Below, piece after piece: positions 1-12,480 of a stretch of 64,000 bases of DNA. The stretch spans positions 49,108,019 to 49,172,018 of the forward strand of contig CM049306.1 in assembly GCA_026874595.1 (NCBI GenBank). The letters are read 5' to 3'. How positions within the stretch are numbered: position 1 is the first letter of the stretch; the number at the start of each line of letters is the position of its first letter. The position numbers and the translations under genes were made by a program. The notes beneath the pieces were generated by a model. That model was given only the letters and a program-made list of their open reading frames with translations. It did no database searches and had not been told where the DNA came from. This DNA comes from Sipunculus nudus. Its lineage: Eukaryota; Annelida; Sipuncula; Golfingiida; Sipunculidae.

Positions 1-1178
1 AAACTGAATGATAGAGCTTGCGTTAGTCAACTAAATTATAGAGCTTGTGTCAATCAACTGAATGATAGAGCTTTCGTTAGTAAACTGAATGATAGAGCTT
101 GCGTTAGTCAACTAAATGATAGAGCTTGCGATAGTTAACTGAATGATAGAGCTTGCGTAAGTCAACTTAATGATAGAGCTTGTGTCAATCAACTGAATGA
201 TAGAGCTTTCGTAGGTAAACTGAATGATAGAGCTTGCGTTAGTCAACTAAATGATAGACCTTGCGATAGTAAACTTAATGATAGAGCTTTCGTTAGTAAA
301 CTGAATGATAGAGCTTGTGTCAATCAACTGAATGATAGAGCTTGCGATAGTAAACTGAATGATAGAGCTTGCGTTAGTCAACTGAATGATAGAGCTTGCG
401 ATAGTCAACTAAATGATAGAGCTTGCGTTAGTCAAGTAAATGATAGAGCTTGCGATAGTAAACTGAATGTTAGAGCTTGCGTTAGTCAACTAAATGATAG
501 AGCTTGTGTCAATCAATTGAATGATAGAGCTTGCGATAGTAAACTGAATGATAGAGCTTGCGATAGTAAACTGAATGATAGAGCTTGCGTTAGTCAACTA
601 AATGATAGAGCTTGCGATAGTAATCTGAATGTTTGAGCTTGCGTTAGTCAACTAAATGATAGAGCTTGTGTCAATCAACTGAATGATAGAGCTTTCGTTA
701 GCAAACTGATTGATAGAGCTTGGGTTAGTCAACTAAATGAAAGAGCTTGCAATAGTAAACTGAATGTTAGAGCTCTCGTTAGTACACTGAATGATAGTGC
801 TTGTGTCAATCAACTGAATGATAGAGCTTTCGTTAGTAAACTGAATGATAGAGCTTGCGTTAGTCAACTGAATGATAGAACTTGCGATAGTAACTGAACG
901 TTAGAGCTTTCGTTGGTAAACTGAATAATAGAGCCTGTGTCAATCAACTGAATGATAGAGCTTTCGTTAGTCAACTGAATAATTGAGCTTGTGTCAATCA
1001 ACTGAATGATAGAGCTTCCGTTAGTAAACTGAATGATAGAGCTTGCGTTAATCAACTAAATGATAGAGCTTGCGATACTCAACTAAATGATAAAGCTTTC
1101 GATAGTAAACTGAATGTTAGAGCTTTCGTTAGTAAACTGAATGATAGAGCTAGTGTCAATCAACTGAATGATAGAGCT
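1..1178 (+). repeat. Higher-order duplication within minisatellite, copy 1
   Basis: Positions 1-1178 recur at about 2592-3770 with a constant offset of 2591 bp, which is 96 units minus one base. Shared private variants, including the short unit near 890 (GATAGTAACTGAAC) and the rare GATAGTTAACTG unit, show duplication of a block rather than chance similarity of units. The block may extend beyond the window start. Confidence 0.85.
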
Positions 1179-2591
1179 TGCGATAGTCAAGTGAATGATA
1201 GAGCTTGCGATAGTAAACTGAATGTTAGAACTTTCGTTAGTAAACTGAATGATAGAGCTTGTGTCAATCAACTGAATGATAGAGCTTTCGTTGGTAAACT
1301 GAATGATAGAGCTTGCGATAGTCAACAGAATGATAGAGCTTTCGTTAGTCAACTAAATGATAGAGCTTGCGTTAGTCAACTAAATGATAGAGCTTGCGAT
1401 AGTAAACTGAATGTTAGAGCTTGCGTTAGTCAACTAAATGATAGAGCTTGTGTCAATCAACTGAATGATAGAGCTTTTGTTAGTAAACTGAATGCCAGAG
1501 CTTGCGTTAGTCAACTGAATGATAGAGCTTGCGATAGTAAAATGAATGATAGAGCTTCCGAAAGTAAACTAAATGATAGAGCTTGCGTTTGTCAACTAAA
1601 TGATAGAGCTTGCGATAGTAAACTGAATGATAGAGCTTGCGTTAGTCAACTAAATGATAGAGCTTGCGATAGTAAACTGAATGTTAGAGCTTGAGTTAGT
1701 CAACTAAATGTTCGAGCTCGTGTTAATCGACTGAATGATAGAGCTTGCGATAGTAAACTGAATGATAGAGCTTGCGTTAGTCAACTAAATGATAGAGCTT
1801 GTGTCAATCAATTGAATGATAGAGCTTTCGTTAGTAAACTGAATGATAGAGCTTGCGTTAGTCAACTGAATAATTGAGCTTGTGTCAATCAACTGAATGA
1901 TAGAGCTTTCGTTAGTAAACTGAATGATAGAGCTTGCGTTAATCAACTAAATGATAGAGCTTGCGATAGTAAACTGAATGATAGAGCTTTCGTTAGTAAA
2001 CTGAATGATAGAGCTTGTGTCAATCAACTGAATGATAGAGCTTGCGTTAGTCAACTGAATGATAGAGCTTGCGATAGTCAACTAAATGATAGAGCTTGCG
2101 TTAGTCAAGTAAATGATAGAGCTTGCGATAGTAAACTGAATGTTAGAGCTTGCGTTAGTCAACTAAATCATAGAGCTTGTGTCAATCAATTGAATGATAG
2201 AGCTTTCGATAGTAAACTGAATGATAGAGCTTGCGATAGTAAACTGAATGATAGAGCTTGCGTTAGTCAACTAAATGATAGAGCTTGCGATAGTAAACTG
2301 AATGTTAGAGCTTGAGTTAGTCAACTAAATGTTCGAGCTCGTGTTAATCAACTGAATGATAGAGCTTGCGATAGTAAACTGAATGATAGAGCTTGCGTTA
2401 GTCAACTTAATGATAGAGCTTGTGTCAATCAATTGAATGATAGAGCTTTCGTTAGTAAACTGAATGATAGAGCTTGCGTTAGTCAACTGAATAATTGAGC
2501 TTGTGTCAATCAACTGAATGATAGAGCTTTCGTTAGTAAACTGAATGATAGAGCTTGCGTTAATCAACTAAATGATAGAGCTTGCGATAGT

Positions 2592-3770
2592 AAACTGAAT
2601 GATAGAGCTTGCGTTAGTCAACTAAATTATAGAGCTTGTGTCAATCAACTGAATGATAGAGCTTTCGTTAGTAAACTGAATGATAGAGCTTGCGTTAGTC
2701 AACTAAATGATAGAGCTTGCGATAGTTAACTGAATGATAGAGCTTGCGTAAGTCAACTTAATGATAGAGCTTGTGTCAATCAACTGAATGATAGAGCTTT
2801 CCTAGGTAAACTGAATGATAGAGCTTGCGTTAGTCAACTAAATGATAGACCTTGCGATAGTAAACTGAATGATAGAGCTTTCGTTAGTAAACTGAATGAT
2901 AGAGCTTGTGTCAATCAACTGAATGATAGAGCTTGCGATAGTAAACTGAATGATAGAGCTTGCGTTAGTCAACTGAATGATAGAGCTTGCGATAGCCAAC
3001 TAAATGATAGAGCTTGCGTTAGTCAAGTAAATGATAGAGCTTGCGATAGTAAACTGAATGTTAGAGCTTGCGTTAGTCAACTAAATGATAGAGCTTGTGT
3101 CAATCAATTGAATGATAGAGCTTGCGATAGTAAACTGAATGATAGAGCTTGCGATAGTAAACTGAATGATAGAGCTTGCGTTAGTCAACTAAATGATAGA
3201 GCTTGCGATAGTAATCTGAATGTTTGAGCTTGCGTTAGTCAACTAAATGATAGAGCTTGTGTCAATCAACTGAATGATAGAGCTTTCGTTGGCAAACTGA
3301 TTGATAGAGCTTGGGTTAGTCAACTAAATGAAAGAGCTTGCAATAGTAAACTGAATGTTAGAGCTCTCGTTAGTACACTGAATGATAGTGCTTGTGTCAA
3401 TCAACTGAATGATAGAGCTTTCGTTAGTAAACTGAATGATAGAGCTTGCGTTAGTCAACTGAATGATAGAACTTGCGATAGTAACTGAACGTTAGAGCTT
3501 TTGTTGGTAAACTGAATAATAGAGCCTGTGTCAATCAACTGAATGATAGAGCTTTCGTTAGTCAACTGAATAATTGAGCTTGTGTCAATCAACTGAATGA
3601 TAGAGCTTTCGTTAGTAAACTGAATGATAGAGCTTGCGTTAATCAACTAAATGATAGAGCTTGCGATACTCAACTAAATGATAAAGCTTTCGATAGTAAA
3701 CTGAATGTTAGAGCTTTCGTTAGTAAACTGAATGATAGAGCTAGTGTCAATCAACTGAATGATAGAGCTT
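2592..3770 (+). repeat. Higher-order duplication within minisatellite, copy 2
   Basis: Partner of the block at 1-1178, differing by only a few substitutions (for example TCGTAGG versus TCCTAGG near 2797). A second, nested block duplication with offset 621 bp (23 units) links about 1683-1988 with 2304-2609, marked by the private variant TTCGAGCTCGTGTTAATC. Confidence 0.85.
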
Positions 3771-3880
3771 GCGTTAGTAAACTAAATTATAGAGCTTGCG
3801 TTAGTCAACTGAATGATAGAGCTTGCGTTAGTCAACTGAATGATAGAGCTTGCGATAGTAAACTGAATGATAGAGCTTAA

Positions 3881-5525
3881 TCAATAAATTCTATATAGTG
3901 GAAATAGTCATGATGTTCCGCCTAACAAATGTTCTTTAACTTGCACTTTTTTAAAACGCAATATATATCTTGTGTTGTTTGTTAAAACGTTGATTTATAG
4001 ATGGCTTGTTAATTTTGCATCCACTCACTTGGGAAAAAAACTTGGAAATTGATTAAATACTTAATGAGGAATTGTTGGAAATATGTTAAAAATATCAAAG
4101 TAGCTGTGATTACCAAATTAATATGCTCTGAAGTGATATTTGAAGGGCAAAATTATGCGTGAGATTATAAGTGATCTCTGTTCTAGCTAAACGTCATTCT
4201 ACCAACCTGACACGGGACAGCAAGATAAAACCAGAATGCCTCTCAATGGAATGAATACATATCTCCTCCACGGCAAATAATCCCCTTTAATTATGTCCGG
4301 ACCAACCCCCACATTCCCCCCCCCCCCCCTCTACATTTTAATAAGGGGGGACGGTCAATTCCCTATATAGAGAAAAATATGTATATATTGCAAATGAAAT
4401 ATTATTGATTTTGAGAATTCTAGACTTTGGTTCCATTTATGTGTTTACTATGAAATATTATATCTAAACAATGTTCCGAATTTATTTATAATGGAAGCAT
4501 AATACATAATTTTTATTGAACTTTATATATATATATATATATATATTATTATTAAGTTTATATATTTGGAATGTATCATATAGACACTACTTTATCTTTA
4601 ATGTGTCAAACAGACGCTCTGTGTGTGTCATCCCGCAACTAGTCAGGATTCTTTGTTTGGATATAACCCCTCATTAACTCAAGTCCGTTGCGACTTCTCT
4701 GCGGAATTCTGCTGAGAACAGAGAACCCTAGAAACATACAAACAGAAACGGGTGAATATATAATATCCTTGGCAGGGATGATAAACTGCTTCAACATATC
4801 TACGGATTTGGAGTTGGCCATAAATATCTGTAAGAGTACTTTAGTTATCAGCGAGCTGGTACAGGAGTTCACTGTTGATGATCATTGCACATAGTTTTGC
4901 TCATTGGTATTGGACTGACTGGACAGGATTGTTGAGGAATCTTGATTATCCGTTAACAAGATAGACGGTCAATAAAGTGACCACAAGGGCTGTGCCGTAA
5001 TTAGGGAGCCATGGCGAGATGCCTGTATAAAGTAATAACAAGCTCAGTCTAGCGTCAGACCTCTCCCAATTTGAATCCCTTCCGGTGCTCCATTGGAAGC
5101 GGAGGGCCAAACAAGATGAGAACTAAGCTAGTCCTCTCCTCTTATTCAGTCCGCTATATTGTAGGCCCGCTTTTGTCTTTACCCATACCCGCAGGCTACA
5201 GTTATAACTGCTTTTTGTGTCGAGTTATTGTGTTTCTTTGGCTTGACTAAACTAAAAAATGTCATTAATTTAAGAAATTTCGTGTAGGATACAAGGAACA
5301 ACCTATTGAAGGTTATCTACTTTGAGATATAGCCATTAACAGGATCATACTGATTGCTTTTGTAATGGAGGATTGAGTGGACGAAGCTTAGACAGCATTT
5401 TTCTGAGGGAGGTATATGTGTACTCTCAGTGTACTTTTTCTAGTTTTTAATGTACCAATGATGAGCCCCGGAAGGACTTCTTTGTGCCCCGGTTTTGAAG
5501 CTCACCATTATGAAACCTTAAGCAG
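3881..5525. other. Unique AT-rich stretch with no gene seen
   Basis: No convincing coding region. It holds a poly-C tract at about 4315-4329, a (TA)n tract at 4524-4547, and a short segment at 4378-4460 that recurs in inverted orientation at about 17250-17335. Overlapping short open frames on both strands at 4640-4890 look like chance. Confidence 0.6.
4378..4460 (+). repeat. Short dispersed repeat, copy 1
   Basis: Contains GACTTTGGTTCCATTTATG followed by an AT-rich segment ending near GAAATATTAT. The reverse complement of 17250-17335 aligns over about 80 bp, including ACTTTGGTTCCATTTATG. Family unknown. Confidence 0.55.
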
Positions 5526-6062
5526 CGCAAATTGTTCTACATAGAGATTGAAATGGTTACGCATTTCATTCTGAGAGTGTTCCTGAAACTTAGTCATAGT
5601 TAATACTCATAATAAACACATGCAGTTAGTGTTTCCAAAACATTTTCACGTGATCCCATCACACGTGGATGATACCAAGGCGCACTCGTGGTAGGAATGG
5701 CTGGTCAAATGTATGAGCTAATGTAGTCCCCCGCAAGTATCATTTCCCATCCCGGAAATCCAAGTGACAAGCAGTCAGTTTGATGGGTTCTGTAAGGGAT
5801 GGACAGATTATTTCGGTAAAAGGGATATATTATACTTTGAGGACGTGCAGAAGAGGTGATATTGATTTTTATGAAAGTGTATATGGCAGTAATGGTTCAG
5901 TCTCGGCTTATTTAAAAATGCACAAGACACAATTTTTCGGGTATTTAAAGAATATTGTTTTAATTCTGCATTTTTGAGTCGAAAAAGATGGGGTACTCGC
6001 CCCCTGCATCTTAGTCTATCCCTGCTCTGTGGACATAATATACTAGTCACTTTCATTTTTTG
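5526..6062 (+). repeat. Interspersed repeat pair R1, copy 1 (about 535 bp)
   Basis: Aligns along its whole length in direct orientation with 7310-7834, starting at GTTCTACATAGA and ending after GTGGACATAATATAC and CTTTCATTTT. Landmarks shared by both copies include TTTTCACGTG, TCACACGTGGATG, CCCATCCCGGAAATCCAAGTG and GATGGGGTAC. The many substitutions and indels suggest an old pair. Short open frames inside it are not conserved between the copies. I cannot name the family and see no terminal repeats. Confidence 0.75.
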
Positions 6063-7309
6063 TGCATAGATTCTCTATATAATTAAAATACAAATATGAT
6101 AAATCAAATACATGCATATACTTAATGCATACAATATACAAGTGAATTAAAAGCACTTAATATACATAGAATTTGTGACTGAATAATTTTATAAGTTGGC
6201 GAATTTAAAGGTTTCTAGAATATCATAGACTGTGTTACGGGGTGACATAAAAGCGGACCGAACTGTCTCGCTAGTGAAGCCTGCTTTGGGGTTCGAATCC
6301 CAGATCGGCCCAATATTTTCCACTGAAAAATAAGTATTTATAACAACTGTGATTTTGCGATATTAATAATATACATTGACTAAAAACATGAATAAAAAGA
6401 AGAAAACGCATCCTAATAATGTTATCTAATGTACTGCTTGTACAAATATTTAAACTGATAGATCTTGTTGGCAGATTTGATTGTTTCGTCTTTCGCTTGA
6501 TAAATTAAAACATTGAACTATTAACATGGATGAAAGTTTGCGCAAGATGGCAGGTACTTTACAAGAAATACATTTAAAAACGGTTAAGAACAAAGTGTTG
6601 TTGTTTTTAACGCCTATCTCGCTCATCGTTCCAGTTAATGAAATGAAGAACATTTTCTTATAGATTTAGTTACAATCCCCGCAACTTAACTCGATGTTTT
6701 TGAAATATGATAACCGTGTTTTGAAATAACTAGCCCAAACATATACATAATAAAATGAGGTCAGAGGCAATAAACCTAATCAAACTTCTCAGCAACACTG
6801 GAAATACTTAGTCATGAATCAATATCTCCATTCATTGGTTAGTCTAAAACAATGGCTCATGACCTCGTCTTGAACCACAGGAATAGCCGGATGTCACGAT
6901 CCAAAGGAAACCTCTAAATGAAAAGGCATGATGGGGATCCAGTTCATGTAATGAATTATTCATTTGGCGTTCTCTGAAAGCTCCACTTAAAATTGTCTCT
7001 GTTCTTAAAAATCGGCACATAGACAAAGCGAGGGTGTGACATGCATGTTCCACACGCCATATGACCTACACAAAATAATCAATCAATCTTTGGTTCAAGG
7101 CTTTATAGTATGTTTTAAAACAAGAAATATGTAAATTTTCCACACGTCTGAACTGAAGAGCTAAAGTCTTGATGCTACTTTACAATACATCTGCATTCAA
7201 AGTACACATTGGCACTTCTATCTACAGAAAAAAAGGTGTTTACAGCTTCCGTTAATTAAATCAAAATCAATCCTTTGAGTGTAATTATGGAAATAAGGGG
7301 CATAAGGAG
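6063..7309. other. Spacer with a tRNA-like B box, no gene
   Basis: No gene recognised. Around 6288-6303 the string GGGTTCGAATCCC matches the RNA polymerase III B-box consensus, but the preceding 70 bp do not fold as a tRNA and the 3' side (AGATCGGCCCA) has no pairing 5' acceptor arm. It is probably a decayed tRNA or SINE remnant. The rest is AT-rich spacer with chance frames. Confidence 0.5.
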
Positions 7310-7834
7310 CGAAAAATGTTCTACATAGATGACACATTCGTTAAGCATTCCAATCTGGGAGTGTTCCTGTAACTTAGTCACAGTTAGTACTCCTAATTAA
7401 CATATCCAGGTGTTTCCTATACATTTTCACGTGACCCCATCACACGTGGATGTTACCAAGTCGCACTCATGGTTTGAATGGATCGCCAAGTACATGAGTT
7501 AATGTAGTCCCCGTTACAGAGATATGTATTGTTTCCCATCCCGGAAATCCAAGTGGCAAGCAGTCAGTTTAATGAGTTCTCTCAGGGATGGATACCATTT
7601 TTCGGACTGGGGGATATTATATTTTGAGGAATTGCGGAAGTGTATAGGCAGTAATTGTGCAGTCGCAGCTACGTTAAAACTGCACAAGTCGCAACATTTC
7701 TGGGATTAAACGAATATTGTTTTATTTACCCATTTTTTAAAGTAAAATAAGATGGGGTACGCGCCCCCTGAATCCCTTCTAAGTCTTCCCCGGCTCTGTG
7801 GACATAATATACCAGTCAGTTTCATTTTGGGGCA
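7310..7834 (+). repeat. Interspersed repeat pair R1, copy 2
   Basis: Direct-orientation partner of 5526-6062, about 1.8 kb away. It carries the same landmarks in the same order, with a 14-bp insertion before the CCCATCCCGGAAATCC block. Since the intervening DNA differs, this is either a dispersed element or an old local duplication. Confidence 0.75.
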
Positions 7835-8829
7835 AGTTTATTTTCGGTGTATTTTTGCCTGTGTGCATTGATGTCCTATTAGGATTGTGAGTATTGTGAA
7901 TACACTTGAATACTTTACGTATATATACATAGTAATAGGGCCTACTTTGAATAGAGGCGGGATAAAATATTCTTAAATATAATTTTAAATGAGAGCGTAC
8001 GTACAGGCCGCTAGATATTGTCAAACATGAAGAAAATGTTTTGTTTCTTCCCGGAGATTTTAAATGTCATTTTCCATTAGGCAAAACCTGCCACTGTAGT
8101 TTTTCAGCGGAATCTGTTAAGAGGCGAAATCGCTTTGGCAAAGTTCCAAGTAACAGGGATTTTGTATTAGCACAATGGCTTAATATGAATTTATTACGAA
8201 CATGTTGTTATTTTGTCATTTTTTTCTGAAAACCTTTTTGTGGCAGCGTATATTGAATGAAGACGGCAAATGTGATGTGTCGGGCCGAGAAGTGTTGGGT
8301 CCACAGGCATATTTCCTAAATAATTGTCTTAATCCGATTGTTAACCTTTTTATCACATAATTTTCAATAGAATTTCATACCACCAGGATATAAAATGATA
8401 ATATAAGAATTGTTTTGGTAAACAGGTAAGAGCACATTTTCGAAATTTCAACTTTAAATCGAATCTTGCCCGCAGTGCGCAAAGGAATTTGCATAGCTCT
8501 TTTACAGTACGAACCTTTTCCATGTGCAAATGGTGCGGTTCTAATCAATTGCAATAATACCCAGTAAATTACTAATAAAACTTTTCATTCATTTTTTCAT
8601 TATGGTATTATCTCTCGTCCCCCTTTAAATAGCCTTTTATTCCTCCCAGATACAGACAGCAGTAATTTATAATATCATCTTCGTCATCTGCATCTAAAAT
8701 TAAATGAAATCCATCAACAATGTTTCCTGACTGAAAGCCTTGAAGTGTAAAAAAGACAAAAACAGGCACATATATACATCACTGCTTAGGCAATACAAAC
8801 AAAATTTGATTTTTTTTTAATGAAGTTCA
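7835..8829. other. Unique spacer, no gene seen
   Basis: AT-rich, with chance frames only. No repeat partner elsewhere in the window was noticed. Confidence 0.4.
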
Positions 8830-9135
8830 GGTCCTTGGTAATCCTACAAATATGTGCTGTGGAACAATTTCGTAGAAAAGATTCTAAAAGGTATGGAAAA
8901 TCGACTCAAATTTCGTGTTGATCATATACACCATTTCAAGAATTTAAGCCAGTTTTATTTTTTTTTGGTATTTTCTACAGTAACTTGTAAGTTCGCGCAT
9001 TCCAAGGTATTGTGTCTCGGCCCGCAAAAAAATGGAAAAAAATCCTCCACTCGCATCATAATTTTGTTCCCAGAGTTGGCAGAACAATATTTTTTGTGCG
9101 GTCTTATGGAAGCAGTTTTGACAGATTGCGCATAA
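8830..9135 (+). repeat. Interspersed repeat family R2, copy 1
   Basis: Shares an ordered set of blocks with 9345-9575 and 21400-21690: GGTCCTTGGTAAT, AAAGGTATGGAAAA, GTTGATCATATACAC, GTGTCTCGGCCCGCAAAAA, CGCATCATAATTTTGTTCCC and AGAACAAT. The open frames across it (for example 8854-9135 plus) are only weakly similar between copies and broken in the others, so this is probably a non-autonomous mobile element rather than a gene. Confidence 0.65.
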
Positions 9136-9344
9136 CGCAGAGCACATGAGGCATTTGCAGATATACCTGAAGCATTAATACACCGTGGTTTTAATCTCTA
9201 TGATGTTCAGTTTTATTAGCGAATCCGCCATTTAATGATATAGATTTGTTCACTGGAAAACAAAAGGCCAAACATTAAATTTCATTGTTGTACGGATTCG
9301 TTGCTCCTATGTTATTATTATTATTATTTTTTGTAAATGAAGAT

Positions 9345-9575
9345 CATGTCCACAGTTAAATGTTAATTTGCGATATGGCAAAAATTCCTTTAGAGAATTC
9401 TCAAAGGTATGAAAGATAGAGTAAATTTTGTGATAGTTATATGCACCATTTTAATATCTGAAGCGAAGTTCCATTTATTGTGTCTAGACCAGTGAAAAAT
9501 ATTACAAAATCGACCGCCCGCATCATATATTTTGTTCCCGGAGTCCGTAGAACGATGAATGTATTTGTCTGGCCT
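9345..9575 (+). repeat. Interspersed repeat family R2, copy 2
   Basis: Diverged relative of 8830-9135. The best-kept blocks are TCTCAAAGGTATGAAAGATAG, TATATGCACCATTT, GTGTCTAGACC, and CGCATCATATATTTTGTTCCC followed by AGAACGATGAA. Confidence 0.55.
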
Positions 9576-9863
9576 ATATTGGACTCATCTGTGACGATGC
9601 GATGGTTCGTTTACGGTAATTACCTAACGCAGAAGGTCTGATGTATTATTCCCTGGTAATAAACCACGGACTAATTAATGAAAAAACCGAAATTAATCAA
9701 AGATGAATGAGAAAAAGAAACGTCAAAATGACGAGTTGAGGGTTTTACAGGGTGCCTTGTTAATTAGATTTCAAGTTTTATTTCTGCAGCAAATCCTATT
9801 ACTATTACGACAGCCAAGGAATTATCATTTGTGTGTAAAACCAAAATTAACCACTGCCATCAT

Positions 9864-9868
<5 letters not shown>

Positions 9869-9930
<62 letters not shown>
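9869..9930 (+). repeat. (CT)n microsatellite
   Basis: Nearly pure CT dinucleotide tract of about 60 bp with a single G interruption at 9901. It gives spurious SLSLSL/ERERER translations. Confidence 0.95.
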
Positions 9931-9931
<1 letters not shown>

Positions 9932-9947
9932 CAGACAAATACGGAAG

Positions 9948-10320
9948 AAAGGATGTAATGAATATTGTACTGGCCTTTTGTACATGTAACATTATCTTTA
10001 CGTACACGGAAAATGATGGTATTTTACTTACAACATGTTAACATATATTCTGACAGGTCAGTAACACGAGGTGTGAGCGAAGATGACACAAAGTACACGT
10101 AAAAAACCCTTTCCACGAATATTTAACTTGAATTTAGAAAGGATATAATGAATATTGTACTGGGCTTTTGTACATGTAACACTATCTTAACGTACACGGA
10201 CAATGATGGTATTTTACTTACAACATGTTTACATATTCTGGCATCAGTGACACGACGTGTGAGCGAAGATGACACAAAGTACACGTAAAAAACACCTTTC
10301 CACAAAAATATAACTTTAAT
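9948..10320 (+). repeat. Two-copy tandem duplication, 190-bp unit
   Basis: 9948-10137 and 10138-10320 align with offset 190. Both run from AAAGGATRTAATGAATATTG through TTTTGTACATGTAACA, ACGTACACGGA, AATGATGGTATTTTACTTAC, GTGAGCGAAGATGACACAAA and GTACACGTAAAAAACMCC. Divergence is moderate. No coding signal is shared between the units. Confidence 0.85.
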
Positions 10321-10471
10321 CTTTATATACCATACTTACGATAATATATCGCTTACACCCTTCATAATCATAAGGAACATAACTGGGGCATTGTAATACT
10401 ATTTTATTGTTAAAATGAACTCTAGTCCTACATTCCGGTTCACGAATTCAAACTTGCAAACGTCATTCTAT

Positions 10472-10941
10472 TTAAAGGGGCACAATCACCTACCTGATCT
10501 TAATAAGCTAAAGGTAATCCCTTGGAACTTATTTAAACATAGGTCAGAAAACTTGGATTTCACCGCACACAGGCTACTTGTTTTGTTTATATCAACGTGT
10601 TAACAATATGTGGTGGCTCGTCAAAATAATCGAGACAAATTCAACAAGGGCAGCTGGCAGCAAGTCCAGAGGCCAGTGCTTTACAAATGGCGTTTTGCAA
10701 CACGTTTCTTTTCTACCTCCGCATATATGCAACCTCCCACCTCAGGATACATGTTTTTCCTGTTCGTCAACATTGCTGTGTTTACAACGTGTTGTTGATA
10801 AACACGTTTATACCTCCTTCACGAAGGCGTTATAAGAACGTTTCACAACCAAAATTACCCTTAGATCATTATTAAATACACAGAGGAAGCCAGAAATCGC
10901 ATGATTTCGTTTTCAAAAGGTAGGTGAATAGGCACCTTTAA
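10472..10941 (+). mobile_element. MITE R3, copy 1, about 470 bp with TIRs
   Basis: The left end TTAAAGGGGCACAATCACCT is matched, reverse-complemented, by the right end AGGTGAATAGGCACCTTTAA, giving imperfect terminal inverted repeats of about 25 bp. A full-length homologue lies at 14961-15419. There is no transposase frame inside, so it is a non-autonomous DNA element. The terminal TTAA could be a TTAA target site duplication of piggyBac type or part of the TIR; I cannot separate these from two copies. Confidence 0.8.
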
Positions 10942-11747
10942 GTAATAATCAAAGTGAATATGTGCAAGAAGATTTGATTGCTGTCAGAAGATGATGCAAG
11001 TGGCATTGGTTTAAGGCCCGTTTTTCTGTCCGTTCGTCTGCAACCATCCAAGCTCTCAAGTAAAGGAGGCTAGATGAGCTACGGTCTGTTGAACTGATCT
11101 GAATATAGACTATCGTTAGTTCAGTGGTATGTTGACCACTGAGGGTGAAAAATGCAACATGGCCGCAAGCAACTAAAAGTTGTACACAGAGGGGCATTGT
11201 ATTTTATTCATACGTTTGTTTAACATATAAATATTGTCATCTATATTTGGCACCTATTTGTTTTATTCGTGGTGCACGTGTATCAATCACTCGACGCTGC
11301 TTAATATTAATTACAACCATCCCCGGTCAAGATATTTTTTACAAACGTGCTGTCTACTGGGCATTAACAAGGCACTATCAGTGCATGTTTGAAGTGAAAT
11401 ATACATGTTTGGAATGTACACGTGTTTCTGGCATGACGTCATAAGTCGGCCAGTGCTCTGAGAAACACAGCAGATCACACTCCGCAGAATTGGACCTTCA
11501 GGCTTCACTAGAGTACGACTCTGCTGTTTAGGCACTCTCTACAATCGACCTTTGACTTCCCGCTATCCTCCCTGAATAGCCGTGACGTCACGTGAATGCT
11601 GTTTAGGGTAAGTGGGAGTCAGAGTCTGGCCCCCCACAATGCACCGCGGTTTCTAAATAAACAGATGGCGTAGGTATATATTTGTGAAGAGGGCAGTGGC
11701 CTCAATTTATCTTCCAGGGTGGGCGGATGACTCGCAGACCCATACAC

Positions 11748-11750
<3 letters not shown>
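10942..11750. other. Spacer, no gene recognised
   Basis: Overlapping chance frames on both strands. Just before the TA tract, CTTCCAGGGTGGGCGGATGACTC resembles CTTCAAGGTTGTGGGATGACTC at about 36546-36567, which also precedes a (TA)n tract. Confidence 0.4.

Positions 11751-11751
<1 letters not shown>

Positions 11752-11805
<54 letters not shown>
11752..11805 (+). repeat. (TA)n microsatellite
   Basis: Pure TA tract of about 54 bp. Confidence 0.95.
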
Positions 11806-11807
<2 letters not shown>

Positions 11808-11929
11808 ACACGATAGCCTGGGGCTCGTGCTAATTAGTCTAGGGGAAGGCAAACACATCCAGACCTATAGTGTAGGCGGGGATGTCGAAAATTACTGATT
11901 TAACATTAACAGGATATGAACTAATGGAA

Positions 11930-12480
11930 AATGTTTGGTAACAAATTTTCATATCCCTCTAACACCAAAAATCCAAGATGGCCGGCTTCACTCTTGGGAA
12001 TTATTGAGTGTTGGGGATATAGTGTACATGCACGTGTAACAGAACGAGTTTTTCATAGGAATTGAATGAGATAGCGCTTGCTTTCATTTTATTTGCACTT
12101 AAGCTGATGAATGAATGCAGGTTATATTTATTTTATGCACCCTGTGACCACAAGGAATCCAAGATGGGCACCACTGCAGTCTTAACATAGATTAATGCTA
12201 TTATACTGAAATTGTCTCTTGTAACTTAATGATATTGGATCGTTTTTCTACGTCTTTGAATGTGCTCTGTCGATTGCAGCTAAAAAGGAGTTTTTATGAG
12301 CTCTGTGACCCTAGGGCACCCAAAAGGGCGGCCATGGCAATCTTAACATAGAGATATAATAAACTTAATGATATTAGATAATTGAATCGATTTATACTTT
12401 TTTTTGTGTTCAGTTAATTGCAACTAACCAGGAGTTGTCGGAAGTTACAAAGGGTACGCAAGGTCAAAGTCAAATGTATG
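11930..12480 (+). repeat. Degenerate tandem repeat carrying CCAAGATGG motifs
   Basis: Three diverged units start near 11952, 12141 and 12302, at spacings of about 160-190 bp. Each has a 'CTxTGACCxxxxGGxxxCCAAGATGG'-like segment and, in two of them, AATCTTAACATAGA or GTCTTAACATAGA followed by CTTAATGATATT. A related segment occurs in inverted orientation at about 15760-15900, where AAAATTTGTTACCTAACATTTTCC mirrors the sequence at 11928-11950. Probably remnants of a repeat family. Confidence 0.55.

Larger units (their letters stand above)
1..3880. repeat. 27-bp minisatellite array with higher-order structure
   Basis: About 143 tandem copies of a 27-bp unit, each containing the near-constant core GATAGAGCTT followed by one of a few variable middles (for example GCGTTAGTC, GTGTCAATC, TCGTTAGTA, GCGATAGTA). 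The array starts before the window and ends abruptly near 3880 in unique AT-rich sequence. Because 27 is a multiple of three, both strands have accidental open frames: plus-strand repeats of a nonapeptide like LNDRACVSQ and minus-strand SSIIQLID-type repeats. Stops such as in GATAGTTAACTG and a 26-bp unit near 890 break these frames, and neither strand shows start context or non-repeat coding flanks, so I treat it as non-coding satellite DNA. Confidence 0.95.

Noticed and set aside
1191-1694. 167-codon open frame of nonapeptide repeats
   Set aside because: It follows directly from a 27-bp minisatellite; equivalent frames occur on the opposite strand, stops and a 26-bp unit break it elsewhere, and there is no non-repeat coding flank.
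1-3880. CRISPR-like array
   Set aside because: The units are contiguous 27-bp repeats with no unique spacers, and the context is eukaryotic.
6240-6312. tRNA gene
   Set aside because: Good B box but no cloverleaf: the acceptor arm has no partner and no A box is in place. Kept only as a remnant in the spacer entry.
11110-11140. tRNA A-box-like GTTAGTTCAGTGGTA
   Set aside because: No B box, anticodon arm or acceptor pairing follows within tRNA distance.
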